Source: Halocafeteria seosinensis (lineage: Eukaryota > Sar > Bigyra > Bicosoecida). Taken from it: a DNA stretch of 64,000 bases. The first letter of the stretch is position 1. Each line of letters begins with the position of its first letter. The notes beneath the pieces were generated by a model. The model was given only the letters and a program-made list of their open reading frames with translations. It did not search any database and was not told the origin of the DNA. Below are positions 1 through 9,847 of this stretch, piece by piece. The position numbers and the translations under genes were made by a program. The DNA is taken from assembly GCA_001687465.1 (NCBI GenBank), contig LVLI01000173.1:62001-126000 (forward strand), in the 5' to 3' direction.

Positions 1-1025
1 ATAACTTTTCAAGCTTCGGGCTTGACTGCACTTTGACAATATTACTTCCGGAAATACACTCTCTATTTGTGGCACGCATAGCTTTACTTTGACAATATTA
101 CCTTGTACTGGAAATACACTTTGTACATTTGTGGCTCGCATAGCTTCTGAGTAACACTGCCTCCTTCACCATTCCAGGATACGATTGCAAATAGAATAGA
201 CGAGTATTTTATGAGAATTCTCTCTCAATTCTAGTATCCGCTACACACAAGATGACCATTCGCATTCGTAACTGACCTAAGGGGCTGATATTACACCAGA
301 GATTGAACTCACGCAAACAGTAACAGTAATCTAAAGTGCAACCAACAACAAACATCGTTGGCAGCTGGTACCTAACGCAAGAGAAAGTACCTCTGCGCTG
401 GCGTTGAGTAAGGCGAAGGATGACACGCTGAAGAACAGTCACACACTGTATCACGAAAGCCTGCAGTGGGGTAACTGGTCTCTGGAGCTTCACGGAAACA
501 TTGTGCATTTCATACAAGCGTATATGGTACAGGACATGTGGAAGCGTGAGTTCTCCCCGTATGGGGCGCACCATTACGACTCAGTACAGTAGTAAAGGCC
601 CTTACTAAAGGAACGAGTCGATCAGAGTGGTACCACCGGTACCACTCTTCAATTGAACCAGGGTGTGGACATCCAACTGCAGGTGGGCCATCAGTCATAT
701 TTTCGTCGTCGTGCTGACTGAGGCTGATCCCATTCCTAATCGTCCATCTCCCACGAAGTACTGTAGTTCCTGGAACTTCCTTCCCCAAAGACCAGTAACT
801 TCCGAGTCGAAGTTCCGCTTCGTTCCGGACAATCATATCTTCGACTCCAGCAAGACCGTGCAATCAAATCTTGGACCCTGAATTTGGTCCATTATAGTGA
901 CTAATTTGGACTGCTATGTGGGTTGACTGCATGTATGTCGACTTGTTTTGTACATTGTAGCTCCTTGGGGGTGTCGTTGGGGACGTTGTACTGGTGAATT
1001 CTGGCCGAAACAGCAAGTTGAAGAA
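1..1025. other. non-coding left edge
   Basis: No ORF here looks like a protein: the short open frames on both strands have no recognisable domain. The first 146 bases hold an imperfect two-copy tandem repeat, listed separately. The last part should hold the 5' UTR and promoter of the PTEN-like gene. In that gene's frame a TGA at 924-926 closes the reading frame upstream. Confidence 0.5.
30..146. repeat. imperfect tandem repeat, two copies of about 55-61 bp
   Basis: Copy 1 (30-84) and copy 2 (86-146) both begin ACTTTGACAATATTAC and end GCATAGCTT. They share GGAAATACACT and ATTTGTGGC blocks and differ by a small insertion in copy 2. The array may continue to the left of the window. Confidence 0.75.
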
Positions 1026-3008
1026 ATGAGCTCGTTTTTCAAGCGCATGGGCGATTTTGTCCATACTTTTGCCAATTTAGACCGTCTAAACGAAGGATCC
1101 GTGGATCAGGGGCCACAGGAGACATGTCAAGAGCAACAGGAACAAGAGACATCCAATGGAAGCAGCGCTGTGGGAACGGTAGGCAGTGTAATAGGGTCCT
1201 TTCTGCAGCCACCAGCGTCTCCACAGGACCAAAATCAAGCTCATTCAGGTCATACAAGCCATTCCGAGGTCCATAAAAAGTCAAAGAAGAAAGGTTCCTC
1301 CCAGAAACAACCGTCAGATTTAACATATGTCATCAAAAATGTGATTGGGATGGGATTTCCGAGCACACAGTCTACTCGAATCAAGGCTCACCCGGGGATG
1401 GATAGCTCTATTGTCGCTGATTATCTTAAGCATACCCACGGAGATGATCATTTTATGGTTTGGAACTTGTCGGAAGAGTCCTACGATTACTCGATGTTCT
1501 GCAATCAGGTCATCGAGTACTCCTTCAAGGGCCACCCGGCGCCCCCGTTGGGATTGTTATTCAAATTGGTGACTTCCATTGAGAGTTGGTTAGTGGCCGA
1601 TGAAGCCAATAATGTGGCCGTTGTACATTGTATGACAGGCAAAGGACGCACTTGTGTGGTGCTGGCAGCACTGCTGACGTGGATGCAGCGGTTTGCCAAT
1701 CCGATGAGAGCACTGGAATACGTTTGCACCAAGAGGCAACTGGACCCGGACACTGCTATCAATCCTAGCCAAAAACGATATTTGCAATACTTTATGTACA
1801 TGTATGAAGGAGTAAAGCCGCGATCTGAACCAATGGTTCTTCGACGTGTGATTATGAATGGAATTCCGACTTTCGAGGATGTGCCGCAGAGTACCAGAGT
1901 TCCAATGACACAAGATGAAGAAGACGAGGAGTACCAAGCCGAGGGTACTGGTTCGACTAAGGCTGGATGCCGACCTTTATTACAAATATTCCGAAACGGA
2001 CAACTGCTCTTCTCGTCTGCTTGGAAGCTCAAAGAGGAACAGCAGGAAGAGTTTGGCACTAGCAAGCTGGTATGGTGCAGCGAAGAAGAAGGATCAATGC
2101 GATTCCCAGTGGATCTCCCCCTAAAGGGAGATGCCCTTATACGTTGTAGACACATTACTGAGTCAAATAAGCGGGTATCTATGTTTCGAGCGGCACTTCA
2201 TATCGGTTATATCCCAAGACAAGTCCTTCGACTATCCAAGATGGATGTCGATATGGCGTGTAACGATAACCGCTTTCCGGATGATTTCTTCCTTGAGCTA
2301 GTGTTTGAGCCAGTTCAGAGTTCGAATGCAAGTACACGCGGCACCAATACAGTTACACCAAAGACCGAGGGAAGCGACTCCGGAGCACTAGAGGTCCGCG
2401 GACAAGATACAGGACCATATGATGCAATGTTGCAGGCTGACAGCTCGTTTTGGGAAGAAGTGTCAAAGAAGAAGGAGAAACGTGGTCAAGACGCTTCGCT
2501 TGTAGTCTTTGGAGACAATGAAGAATCCACTAGCCTGCCATCTGTCTCTAGTGCAAACCAAGTAGCCGTCACTGCAGCAGCTGATGCGCCACATAAGCAA
2601 GTAGCCACCTTTGGAATAGCAGGAGATTCGGATGAGGAAGATGAAACTCAGAGTGCTCCAGAGAGCGGGAACGCCCACGCGGAAAATCAAACGAGCTCTC
2701 AAATAGCGTCTCATAGCAGCGCGGTACAAAGTTCAAGTGCAATGACTGAAGCGTCGCAGACAATGTCTGCTCAACAGGAGGGACATGGTGATACTTTGGA
2801 CCAGGGTGCCAGCAACAAGGATCAGTCGCACGATCAAGATGCTCCCAATACTGAAGAGGTTTTAGATGTCGATGATATCAATGATGCAGATTTACTTGGT
2901 AACAATGATGCAGGAGAGAACGACGAAGCCGAGGATGAAGAGCAGCTGGAAGAACTTGAACAGTACTTGGCCTCCCTTGATACGGGAAGTGAAAACACAG
3001 GGAAGTGA
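1026..3008 (+). CDS. PTEN-like phosphatase/C2 protein (or auxilin-type PTEN domain protein)
   Basis: Single-exon protein of 660 residues. The start is the first ATG in frame (1026); the frame is open slightly further upstream but has no ATG. Residues 1-97 are low complexity. About 98-265 form a PTEN-type phosphatase domain: an entry segment DLTYVIKNVIGMGFPS like that of PTEN, then the P-loop HCMTGKGRT with Cys202 and Arg208 of the HCxxGxxR signature. About 275-435 fit the PTEN C2 domain, ending LELVFEP. The last 220 residues are acidic and disordered, with one DLL motif and an ending in EQYLASL. Compared with animal PTEN, the first P-loop lysine is Met, and the general-acid position (the D of EDHNPP) is Gly in FKGHPAPP. 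Expected role: 3-phosphoinositide hydrolysis at membranes; with the acid missing it may instead be a lipid-binding auxilin/tensin-type domain. No J domain is seen. Confidence 0.85.
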   Translation: MSSFFKRMGDFVHTFANLDRLNEGSVDQGPQETCQEQQEQETSNGSSAVGTVGSVIGSFLQPPASPQDQNQAHSGHTSHSEVHKKSKKKGSSQKQPSDLTYVIKNVIGMGFPSTQSTRIKAHPGMDSSIVADYLKHTHGDDHFMVWNLSEESYDYSMFCNQVIEYSFKGHPAPPLGLLFKLVTSIESWLVADEANNVAVVHCMTGKGRTCVVLAALLTWMQRFANPMRALEYVCTKRQLDPDTAINPSQKRYLQYFMYMYEGVKPRSEPMVLRRVIMNGIPTFEDVPQSTRVPMTQDEEDEEYQAEGTGSTKAGCRPLLQIFRNGQLLFSSAWKLKEEQQEEFGTSKLVWCSEEEGSMRFPVDLPLKGDALIRCRHITESNKRVSMFRAALHIGYIPRQVLRLSKMDVDMACNDNRFPDDFFLELVFEPVQSSNASTRGTNTVTPKTEGSDSGALEVRGQDTGPYDAMLQADSSFWEEVSKKKEKRGQDASLVVFGDNEESTSLPSVSSANQVAVTAAADAPHKQVATFGIAGDSDEEDETQSAPESGNAHAENQTSSQIASHSSAVQSSSAMTEASQTMSAQQEGHGDTLDQGASNKDQSHDQDAPNTEEVLDVDDINDADLLGNNDAGENDEAEDEEQLEELEQYLASLDTGSENTGK

Positions 3009-3653
3009 AACTCTTCCCGAACAATGATGGGGCTGTGTCATACCGGACACTACCGTTGAAAAGTACTACGGCTATGACCAATGTAGATCCCGTCGCACAA
3101 GCCGGAAGTGCTTCTGTGCTAGACTCCGTGAAGAATGCGGTATTCGATGCGCTTTTCAGTGGATTACTATTGCACATTGCCCAACGATAACGATATTTGC
3201 TTGAACAATATCGTCAGCCATACTGTTCGTTCGGCAGAGAATTTTGTACACTGAGCTCACGGCAACTACTTTTGCATAACGAGTCATGGCTTACAAGCCC
3301 AACTCAATTTCCCATCGAGAACCGAACGCGACAAAAAAACAACTCGATCTGGCAGCAATCTACTTCCAGCCAGTCAATACACGACAATCTTTTCTTTCAT
3401 CTGTTTCATTTTTGGTCGATTTTCCTGTTGCTGTCGTTTTCACCACGCTATTCTTGATAGAGTTGTTGGAGAAGGAGGATTTAAATATTGGTATCGTCGT
3501 TTGATCGGGGAAATGGGGACGAATATGCCCTCGATTCATTGATTTGGCTCCCGTGAACGGAAAATTCAGTCGCAAAATCGGCGTTTTTTCCCGTTCTTTG
3601 TCCATTTTCTCACTCATTAAGCTTCCCCGCCCCTTCCCCAGTCCAAAATTGTG
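3009..3653. other. intergenic, no gene seen
   Basis: Separates the PTEN-like gene from the first GLUG gene on the same strand. Only short ORFs without recognisable content occur here. It presumably holds a 3' UTR and the next promoter. Confidence 0.5.
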
Positions 3654-6011
3654 ATGGCGCGTGGTTATAAGACACTATACAATGGAATATGTGGATGCCC
3701 AGCCTCTCTTTGGATGGGGATTTTCCTGGTTCTGGTCAAATGCGGGAGTGGAATTGGCGGTCAATACATGTATGGCCATTATAGTCCATTGTCGAGTGTT
3801 TCCGATGATTTACATGAAGTTCCACCTGTGGAATCTCATACTGACATCATGCGACAGAGTCTGGGCCAATGGTCGTGCAGGGAGGAAGATAGAATGGGAA
3901 CGAGGAAATTGGAAGTCAACCAGTTAAATGCTACTAGTACCTCGAAAATACAGGTATGGAAAAGAACTAGTGCAGAGAGTGTGGATGGGTTCAAAACTTG
4001 CGAGATTAATCCCTCAATAACAGCTGGTAGCGGAGGAATCAAGAGAGCGCTGATAATGGTCATGGTCGTTTCGATGTTTCTGGTCAAACCGATTCAAGTA
4101 TATCGATTGTTATGCCTTCGTGTAGTATTAATCGACGAAACCAAAGCGGGAGTTCGGCATAAGCAGTTTTCCTGGAGAAAGCCACATCCCAAAGGGTCCT
4201 ACGGTATGCGTGTACTGCTACGGCTTTGGACGGTGATTTTCTTGATCGGGTTCTTCTGTGTGGGTTCAATTCCCCTCTCCAGCAACCCCATTGACTTGCG
4301 AAACACTATTTTGGAAGGGAATGCACCGTGTATCAAGTATAATCCAGAAACGAGACACTTTAATGTGACATGTGAGGTGCTCAACTGGAAGGACCACAAG
4401 TATACGGACCGCCATTTTATCTCCCTCAGGGCCAACGAGACGTTTGACGGCAGAAGTGGAAACAAGATCAATCTAACCAACATTGAGGAATTTCGTGGGT
4501 TGTTTGGGATCGAAAATGTGCAATCCTTTAGCGAAGCTCCTATCATTCGCAATGTACATGTCGTGGGTGGTTCTACGAATAGGTTTGCTGGCTTCATCGT
4601 AGGAAAACAGCAAAAGCATTTCGTGGTCGATTCATGCAGTTCGTCAGGAGCCATCAGTGGTACTCGCAGCGGTGGTATTTGCGGAGATCTATGCGGTTCA
4701 CAATCGGGGCAGATTAGTATATCGAACTCATTTTCCACAGGGCTAGTATCAGGTCAATATGCGGGCGGTATCGCAGGAACGCAAGCGGGAAGTAACTACG
4801 GAGTGGTTAATATTGCGCGCTGTTATTCCACGGGGAGAATCGATGGAGAGGGAGCTGGGGGTATCTGTGGAGGTTTCGCTGGTGAGCGCTACGGGAAAAT
4901 TTACATTGCTCAGTCACATTCAACCGGGGACATTACCGGTATAAGCAGTGGTGGCATTGTTGGTGTGAATGCTGGCTTCTCAAACGGAACCGTATATATC
5001 GAAGAATGCTTTACCACTGGACGGATATTGGCAGCCGAGGGTGGTGGTCTCAGTGGCGGTAGAGCAGCAAAGAGTCGGGGCAAAGTTTCCATTGCGAACT
5101 GCTACAGTCGCGGAAACGTACTTGGAGACCTGGCCGGTGGTGTCTCAGGAGTCGAAGCAGGGGGGTTTACAGGTGATGTATATATAGTCGACAGCTATGC
5201 TTCTGGCCTCGTGAGTGGATCGGAGGCTGGTGGTATGATAGGCTCTATAGCAGCTGCCAACCGGATCGGTGTAGTTCACGTAAAGCACTCGGTATACAAC
5301 GGGGCCAATGGCAGTCTGCTAGTCGGGAACGATCCGAATAACACCGTCACTGCTACAGGAGTTTCAGATTCGTTGGCACTTTTGTATGGTCAATTGTATC
5401 GAGTTGATGGCATTTCGGAATGGGATGATGCCATATGGGCTGTGCCCCACGAGGACCTCTTACCTATGCTTCGCTTCCAGCTCTCCCTTGGTAGCCCGAC
5501 AACTTCCCCTACTCCCTCTGCAACAATTTCTGGAACGATTACCCCGTCACCTACAGTGTCTACTTCTAGCTCAAGAACTGCAAGTCCTACCCAAACGTCC
5601 AGTCCGATCTCGACTCAATCTTCTTCCGTGACTCTCACTCCTTCTGAACCCTCTGCAACAATTTCTGGAACGAGTAATCGCTCACCGGCAGCGTCTCCGT
5701 CTAGCTCAAGATCTTCAACTCCTAGCCGAACTTCCAGTCCGACCCCCACTCCTTCTGATATCCCCTCTCACGCAGTGACTGCAACCGGAATGATCACTAT
5801 GACACCATCCAGATTCACCGCCGCAAGCGTCTCTCCAACACTAACGAGCTTAAGTACTACCCCTGCAATCGTTTCAGCTTCAGCTGAAGCTAAACCCTAT
5901 AGAAGTGCTTCTCCGACACACTTACCCCGACCAACTCCATTAAATCGCTTGCCGCGGGAGAAAACTCTAGCTAAGAAGCTCCCGAAGATAAAATGTGGCA
6001 TATTACCCTAG
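3654..6011 (+). CDS. secreted GLUG-repeat surface protein with STP stalk and basic LP-K-I-K-C tail
   Basis: The ATG at 3654 gives 785 residues. A second in-frame ATG at 4206 would start a compact signal peptide (LLRLWTVIFLIGFFCVG) directly before the module and is a real alternative. From the first ATG the leader has three hydrophobic stretches (about residues 17-30, 125-140, 186-202). The ectodomain begins with IDLRNTI and follows the family order: NETFDG, APIIRNVH, a VDSCSSSG-type box, about six GLUG repeats (GGI-x-G...G.I.I..S.STG), a SVYNG element, and GQLYRVDGI...LRFQL. A 260-residue Ser/Thr/Pro stalk follows, partly made of a 135-bp DNA duplication. The C-terminus is basic, ending with LPKIKC plus four residues, with no TM helix. 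The GLUG fold is expected to be a right-handed beta-helix. Adhesion or recognition is inferred, not shown. Confidence 0.85.
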   Translation: MARGYKTLYNGICGCPASLWMGIFLVLVKCGSGIGGQYMYGHYSPLSSVSDDLHEVPPVESHTDIMRQSLGQWSCREEDRMGTRKLEVNQLNATSTSKIQVWKRTSAESVDGFKTCEINPSITAGSGGIKRALIMVMVVSMFLVKPIQVYRLLCLRVVLIDETKAGVRHKQFSWRKPHPKGSYGMRVLLRLWTVIFLIGFFCVGSIPLSSNPIDLRNTILEGNAPCIKYNPETRHFNVTCEVLNWKDHKYTDRHFISLRANETFDGRSGNKINLTNIEEFRGLFGIENVQSFSEAPIIRNVHVVGGSTNRFAGFIVGKQQKHFVVDSCSSSGAISGTRSGGICGDLCGSQSGQISISNSFSTGLVSGQYAGGIAGTQAGSNYGVVNIARCYSTGRIDGEGAGGICGGFAGERYGKIYIAQSHSTGDITGISSGGIVGVNAGFSNGTVYIEECFTTGRILAAEGGGLSGGRAAKSRGKVSIANCYSRGNVLGDLAGGVSGVEAGGFTGDVYIVDSYASGLVSGSEAGGMIGSIAAANRIGVVHVKHSVYNGANGSLLVGNDPNNTVTATGVSDSLALLYGQLYRVDGISEWDDAIWAVPHEDLLPMLRFQLSLGSPTTSPTPSATISGTITPSPTVSTSSSRTASPTQTSSPISTQSSSVTLTPSEPSATISGTSNRSPAASPSSSRSSTPSRTSSPTPTPSDIPSHAVTATGMITMTPSRFTAASVSPTLTSLSTTPAIVSASAEAKPYRSASPTHLPRPTPLNRLPREKTLAKKLPKIKCGILP
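5514..5783 (+). repeat. 135-bp direct duplication within the STP stalk
   Basis: CCCTCTGCAACAATTTCTGG occurs at 5514 and again at 5649, and similarity continues through the stalk in the same frame. The stalk has therefore lengthened by in-frame unit duplication. Confidence 0.7.
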
Positions 6012-6634
6012 GAGCAGATCCCTCCGATTCCCGGTACTTCGGGTGCTGGGATGCCCCAAAAGTAGGAGGCAGGCTGCTCCGGAAATAATAATTACTCCCA
6101 CTCCGTATAACCAAGCGTCCCATATATATATATATATGTACCGGGTATATATATATATATACCATGTACCTATATATAAATACCGTAAAACCCACAAGCA
6201 TATGGTCTTTTCCGCGGGACCTTACAGGTATTGCTTGCGTTATGGTGGAGTGAAGTGGTATTCCGCTCCTTGCTTCGGAAAATCCTTTGCCGGTCAATCA
6301 AGTACCACACCTTCTTGTATTGGAATAGTTGATTGCTGGCAAGGTAGCATTGAGGGGGAATAAAACAGCACGAGGTATCGACTACTTTCTCGTCACGCAT
6401 AGGCTTTACATGTGTAGATAGATCGAAAAAGCGGCTCCAACGGGGTCTTTTTTGGTCCTTTCGTTTCGTTTTATTTGGATTCCTCTGACGGTATGAAGCA
6501 GCGGATTACACACAGGGTATATACCTTGCATGGTTTTGACAATATGTATCGCGCTTCCATGAGATTTGTTTCAGCCTTTGTGCTAACATTGACTGCCTAG
6601 ATAACACCAGAAACTCGCTCGAGCCGGGGGTCGG
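6012..6634. other. intergenic with TA microsatellite
   Basis: Lies between two GLUG genes in the same direction. It holds two (TA)n runs and otherwise no recognisable gene. The ORFs on both strands through the TA runs encode only Tyr-Ile runs. Confidence 0.5.
6122..6182. repeat. (TA)n microsatellite, palindromic
   Basis: Two TA tracts (6122-6137 and 6146-6161) are separated by GTACCGGG and followed by a third short TA run near 6170-6180. The whole could form a hairpin. Confidence 0.85.
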
Positions 6635-8839
6635 ATGATCAATTCATCGCTCTGTCCAATGAGTGGCCATTGGATTACCATGATCACGGCAAGGTGGTAC
6701 GAGCTTTTGGCGGCATACTGGACGAAGAAGCGCTGCCTGACTTCCAAGGCGGCTACTGCTGAGAGTAATCCATGTGACTACCAGATGGAACCCTGCATTG
6801 CACATAAAGTCAGGTGAGTCGGATCAAGTGTTTTTACCCACAAATTGCATGTCTTTGTATTGCGTTGGATTTGATTTGGCAGCCGCTTTAGTTCAGTGCA
6901 GCCGAGAGACTTTGGAACTCGAACTCTTCAACCCACAGCCCCATCTGGCAGTAAATGGTCGATGGACTTCATACTGACCGGTCTGACAGCTGCATTTGCC
7001 CTGCTTTTGTGGCGTGTCAGAGCGAAAATAGGGCGCGAAATTGCTTGTTTGATTGCGGTGTTGAAGGGGTTTTGCTGCTTCCGAATACTTGCCGCGCTTT
7101 CGAGGGGAATCGTCAGACTTCCAACGGTGGGGATATTGATGTCTATGAGCCTACTTCTCGCTGAAGGAGCAGATTTACGGTCTGCAATCGTAAATGGAAC
7201 AGAGGGATGTTTCCATTATATTGCGGAAGAGAAATTGTTCAAATTAAGCTGCGGTTCTCTGTCCTGGATTAATCACGGGTACACGGCTCAACACTACATA
7301 TCGTTGGGTCCAACGGAGATATTCGACGGCGGTGCCCAAGACGGGTATATGATAGACTTAAACGGAACAATCAAGTTTGAGGGCTTGTTTGTGGTTATGC
7401 CTAGCGTTTTGTCTTTCGAGGATTCTCCTTTGGTTAGAAACTTAGACGTTAGAAACGGGACGTTGGCAGACCGGGCTGGTTTCATTGTCCAGAAATTGCA
7501 AAAATTCGTTCGAGTTGATTCATGTAGCTCGTCGGGAGAAATTGCGGGAGAGCACAGTGGTGGTATCATTGGGTGGAGATGTGGAGGGATCAATGGACAA
7601 GCAGCAGTAACCAATTCACATTCGACAGGACGCGTGACGGGTAGAGAAGCTGGTGGAATTGCCGGCCGCCAAATTGGACACGATAGAGGAATCGTCAATA
7701 TAACGAACTGCTATTCCACAGGCGATATTGAAAACGTTGGAGCTGGAGGTATTTGCGGAGGCAGTGTTGGTAATTCACTTGGGCGTATATACATCACCCA
7801 TTCCTTCTCTACAGGGAAGATCCGAGGATTTAGCAGCGGTGGCATTGTCGGTAAACAGCCCGGTTGGGGCCATGGGCTAGTCTATATCAAAGAATGCTAT
7901 ACTACCGGCGAAATATCTGCGACACGTAGCGGTGGAATTAGCGGCGCTGAACCTGGAGGAGATGGGGGAGAAGTGCAGGTGATAGATTGTTATACTCGGG
8001 GAGATATACTAAGTGAAGAAGCCGGGGGAATTACAGGTTCAAAGACGGGCGGTTCTCTATTGGCAGCTACCGGTACTGTCTATGTCACGAATACCTACGC
8101 GTCCGGTATAAAGAATGCACAAGTGTCCGAAGCCGGGGGCATAATAGGAACTATTGTGAATGACATGGCCGGTATCATTGCGGTGAAACACTCCGTGTAC
8201 AACGGAGCTGGCGGGAGGGTACCGTTGGTTGGTAGTGGCATCGAAGAGCTTTCAGAAGATCAAGGTAATTCGGAGGCATTGGAGGTCATTCAAGACCAGC
8301 TGTACCACGTCAATGGTATACAGATATGGTCGGATATTTTCTGGGCAATAGGCGATGAAGATTCGAGCAGTCTGCCTATATTGCGCTTCCAACTTCCAAG
8401 TGCTTCACCATCAGTTAGCGCAACGCCAACGAAAACGGGAATCACATCGACGCCAAGTCCAACGGTGAGCTTCACGAGTACTTCGTCAAATACACCCTTG
8501 CTCTCCGAAACTAGGTCCATAAGCTCTACGCCGAGTGATACTGAAACTCCTTCCGGGACTCTGTCAGTCACTCCAACTCGTAGCAGCACACGTACTTCTT
8601 CAATGACGCCTTCCTCCAGCTCCAGTCCAAGTCCTTCCCCAACAGCGACGCAAACTAGCTCCGCAACGTCTTCATCTAGTGGTTCTCAGACAGCCACTTC
8701 GTCTCCTTCCCATACTGAAACCTCTACGTCCACACCTACGACGTCGGTGACTCCTACTCCCTCTAGTTCAAAGCAGCCACTCAGTCGCTATCGGAGGACT
8801 GCTCTGCCTCCTCAGCGAGCAAAGAGATGTACCCAATGA
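6635..8839 (+). CDS. secreted GLUG-repeat surface protein, two exons, STP stalk and LPPQRAKRC tail
   Basis: Proposed join 6635-6813 and 6892-8839, giving 708 residues. The donor is CAG/GTGAGT, the acceptor CTTTAG, the intron 78 nt and phase 2; it keeps the frame and supplies an ATG. Without it the first ATG in the main exon is 6962. After two hydrophobic stretches the module starts at ADLRSAI, with the usual order: FDGG, LVRNLD, VDSCSSSG, about six GLUG repeats, SVYNG, QDQLYHVNGI and LPILRFQLP. A Ser/Thr/Pro stalk of about 130 residues follows. The last residues, ALPPQRAKRCTQ, match the tails of the GLUG gene at 45612-47165 and the LRR gene at 55846-58129. A frame shifted by two continues downstream into a hydrophobic helix (see findings), so an alternative TM end cannot be excluded. 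The module is certain; the first exon is likely. Confidence 0.8.
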
Positions 8840-9283
8840 TAACGCCAGTGGTAAGAGAGCTGCAAATCACTGTGGTGAGAAGTACAGGTTCAACAAACTT
8901 GAAACGAGGACATCCAACTGGTACGATCATCGCCTTGGTGTGTCTCGTCTGCACAATTTTCATCGCGTGCGCCTGTAGACGGGTTTCTAGCTGGTTGGTA
9001 ATCTGCCTTGACTAACTTGTGGGTTTGTGGTTTCTTTGTTTAAATCATGATCTTGATGGGTTTTGCTGGAACCGTTTCCTTGACTGTAGGCATGTATCAG
9101 GGCAAGGGAAACAATTGTATCGATAACAAATATTATGCGCCACGTAATGCCCCGGCGGAACACTTAATATGGGAGGTGAATGCTACACGAAGACAGGACG
9201 GTAGTGCTGTTTGAGTGCTGTTCGAGGTACATGTGCTGCCGGAAGTCTCAACTCTATAAGCAATCCCGGATATAGCTCCTAAT

Positions 9284-9346
9284 AAGTTGCTATGTGTGCT
9301 CAAATGAACCCAAAAAGTTGCTATGTGTGCTCAAATGAACCCAAAA
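9284..9346. repeat. 31-bp tandem repeat, two copies
   Basis: AAGTTGCTATGTGTGCTCAA and the bases following it are repeated with a 31-base period starting at 9284 and 9315, nearly without mismatches. This indicates a recent slippage duplication. Confidence 0.85.
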
Positions 9347-9727
9347 TAAGCGACCGGTATGAACATATTCTAGGGTCTGGTACACAGAATACTCAGAGCG
9401 TGGTAAATACCAGCGGTCAGTAAGCTGTGCTGTAAACTCACTACACCCCCTATTACCGCAATGCGACAGCAACCAGAAGGCACAGAACGTATCATCGCCT
9501 CCAATTAATCATCCAGTTTTGTGTCTGAATATCCGTGGAAATGCCCCATAATCGAAGAAACAAGCAATTATTGTTACCTATACAGTACTTCTTGCGCCCA
9601 GTTCGGCGCGCCAGAAACTCTGCCAACTTCATTGTGGACCGTTGAGCGCATCGAACTTTAGAGTCTGAAGTTCAGAGTCTTCAGACCTGCGCAAGTTGCA
9701 CAGTGCAACGGGCTACAAACTAGTTCC

Positions 9728-9735
9728 ATATATAG
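9728..9735 (+). promoter_or_regulatory. candidate TATA element of the AAA/nuclease gene
   Basis: ATATATAG lies 113 bases upstream of the ATG at 9848 and is the only TATA-like string in this stretch. It is positional evidence only. Confidence 0.25.
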
Positions 9736-9847
9736 TTTCCTCATTGTATAAGTGTAAATTAGTAGCGCAAGCACTCTAATGCAGAAATATCAGAGCTACA
9801 GAAAGCGATCAAGAGCCCGTTGAACTCATCTATCATACACATTTAAA

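Larger units (their letters stand above)
8840..9847. other. intergenic, short tandem repeat, no gene seen
   Basis: Apart from the hydrophobic ORF overlapping the end of the previous gene (to 9015) and a 31-bp tandem repeat, nothing recognisable occurs. The last hundred bases should contain the promoter of the AAA/nuclease gene; an ATATATAG at 9728-9735 is a candidate TATA element. Confidence 0.45.

Noticed and set aside
948-1025. Upstream extension of the PTEN-like frame
   Set aside because: The extension would need a TTG start; in a nuclear eukaryotic gene the first ATG (1026) is far more likely.
1505-2155. 216-residue antisense ORF opposite the PTEN-like gene
   Set aside because: Composition is Ser/Cys-rich with no domain, and it lies entirely inside a clearly coding gene on the other strand.
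9284-9346. CRISPR-like array
   Set aside because: Just two adjacent 31-bp copies with no spacer; this is a simple tandem duplication in a eukaryotic genome.
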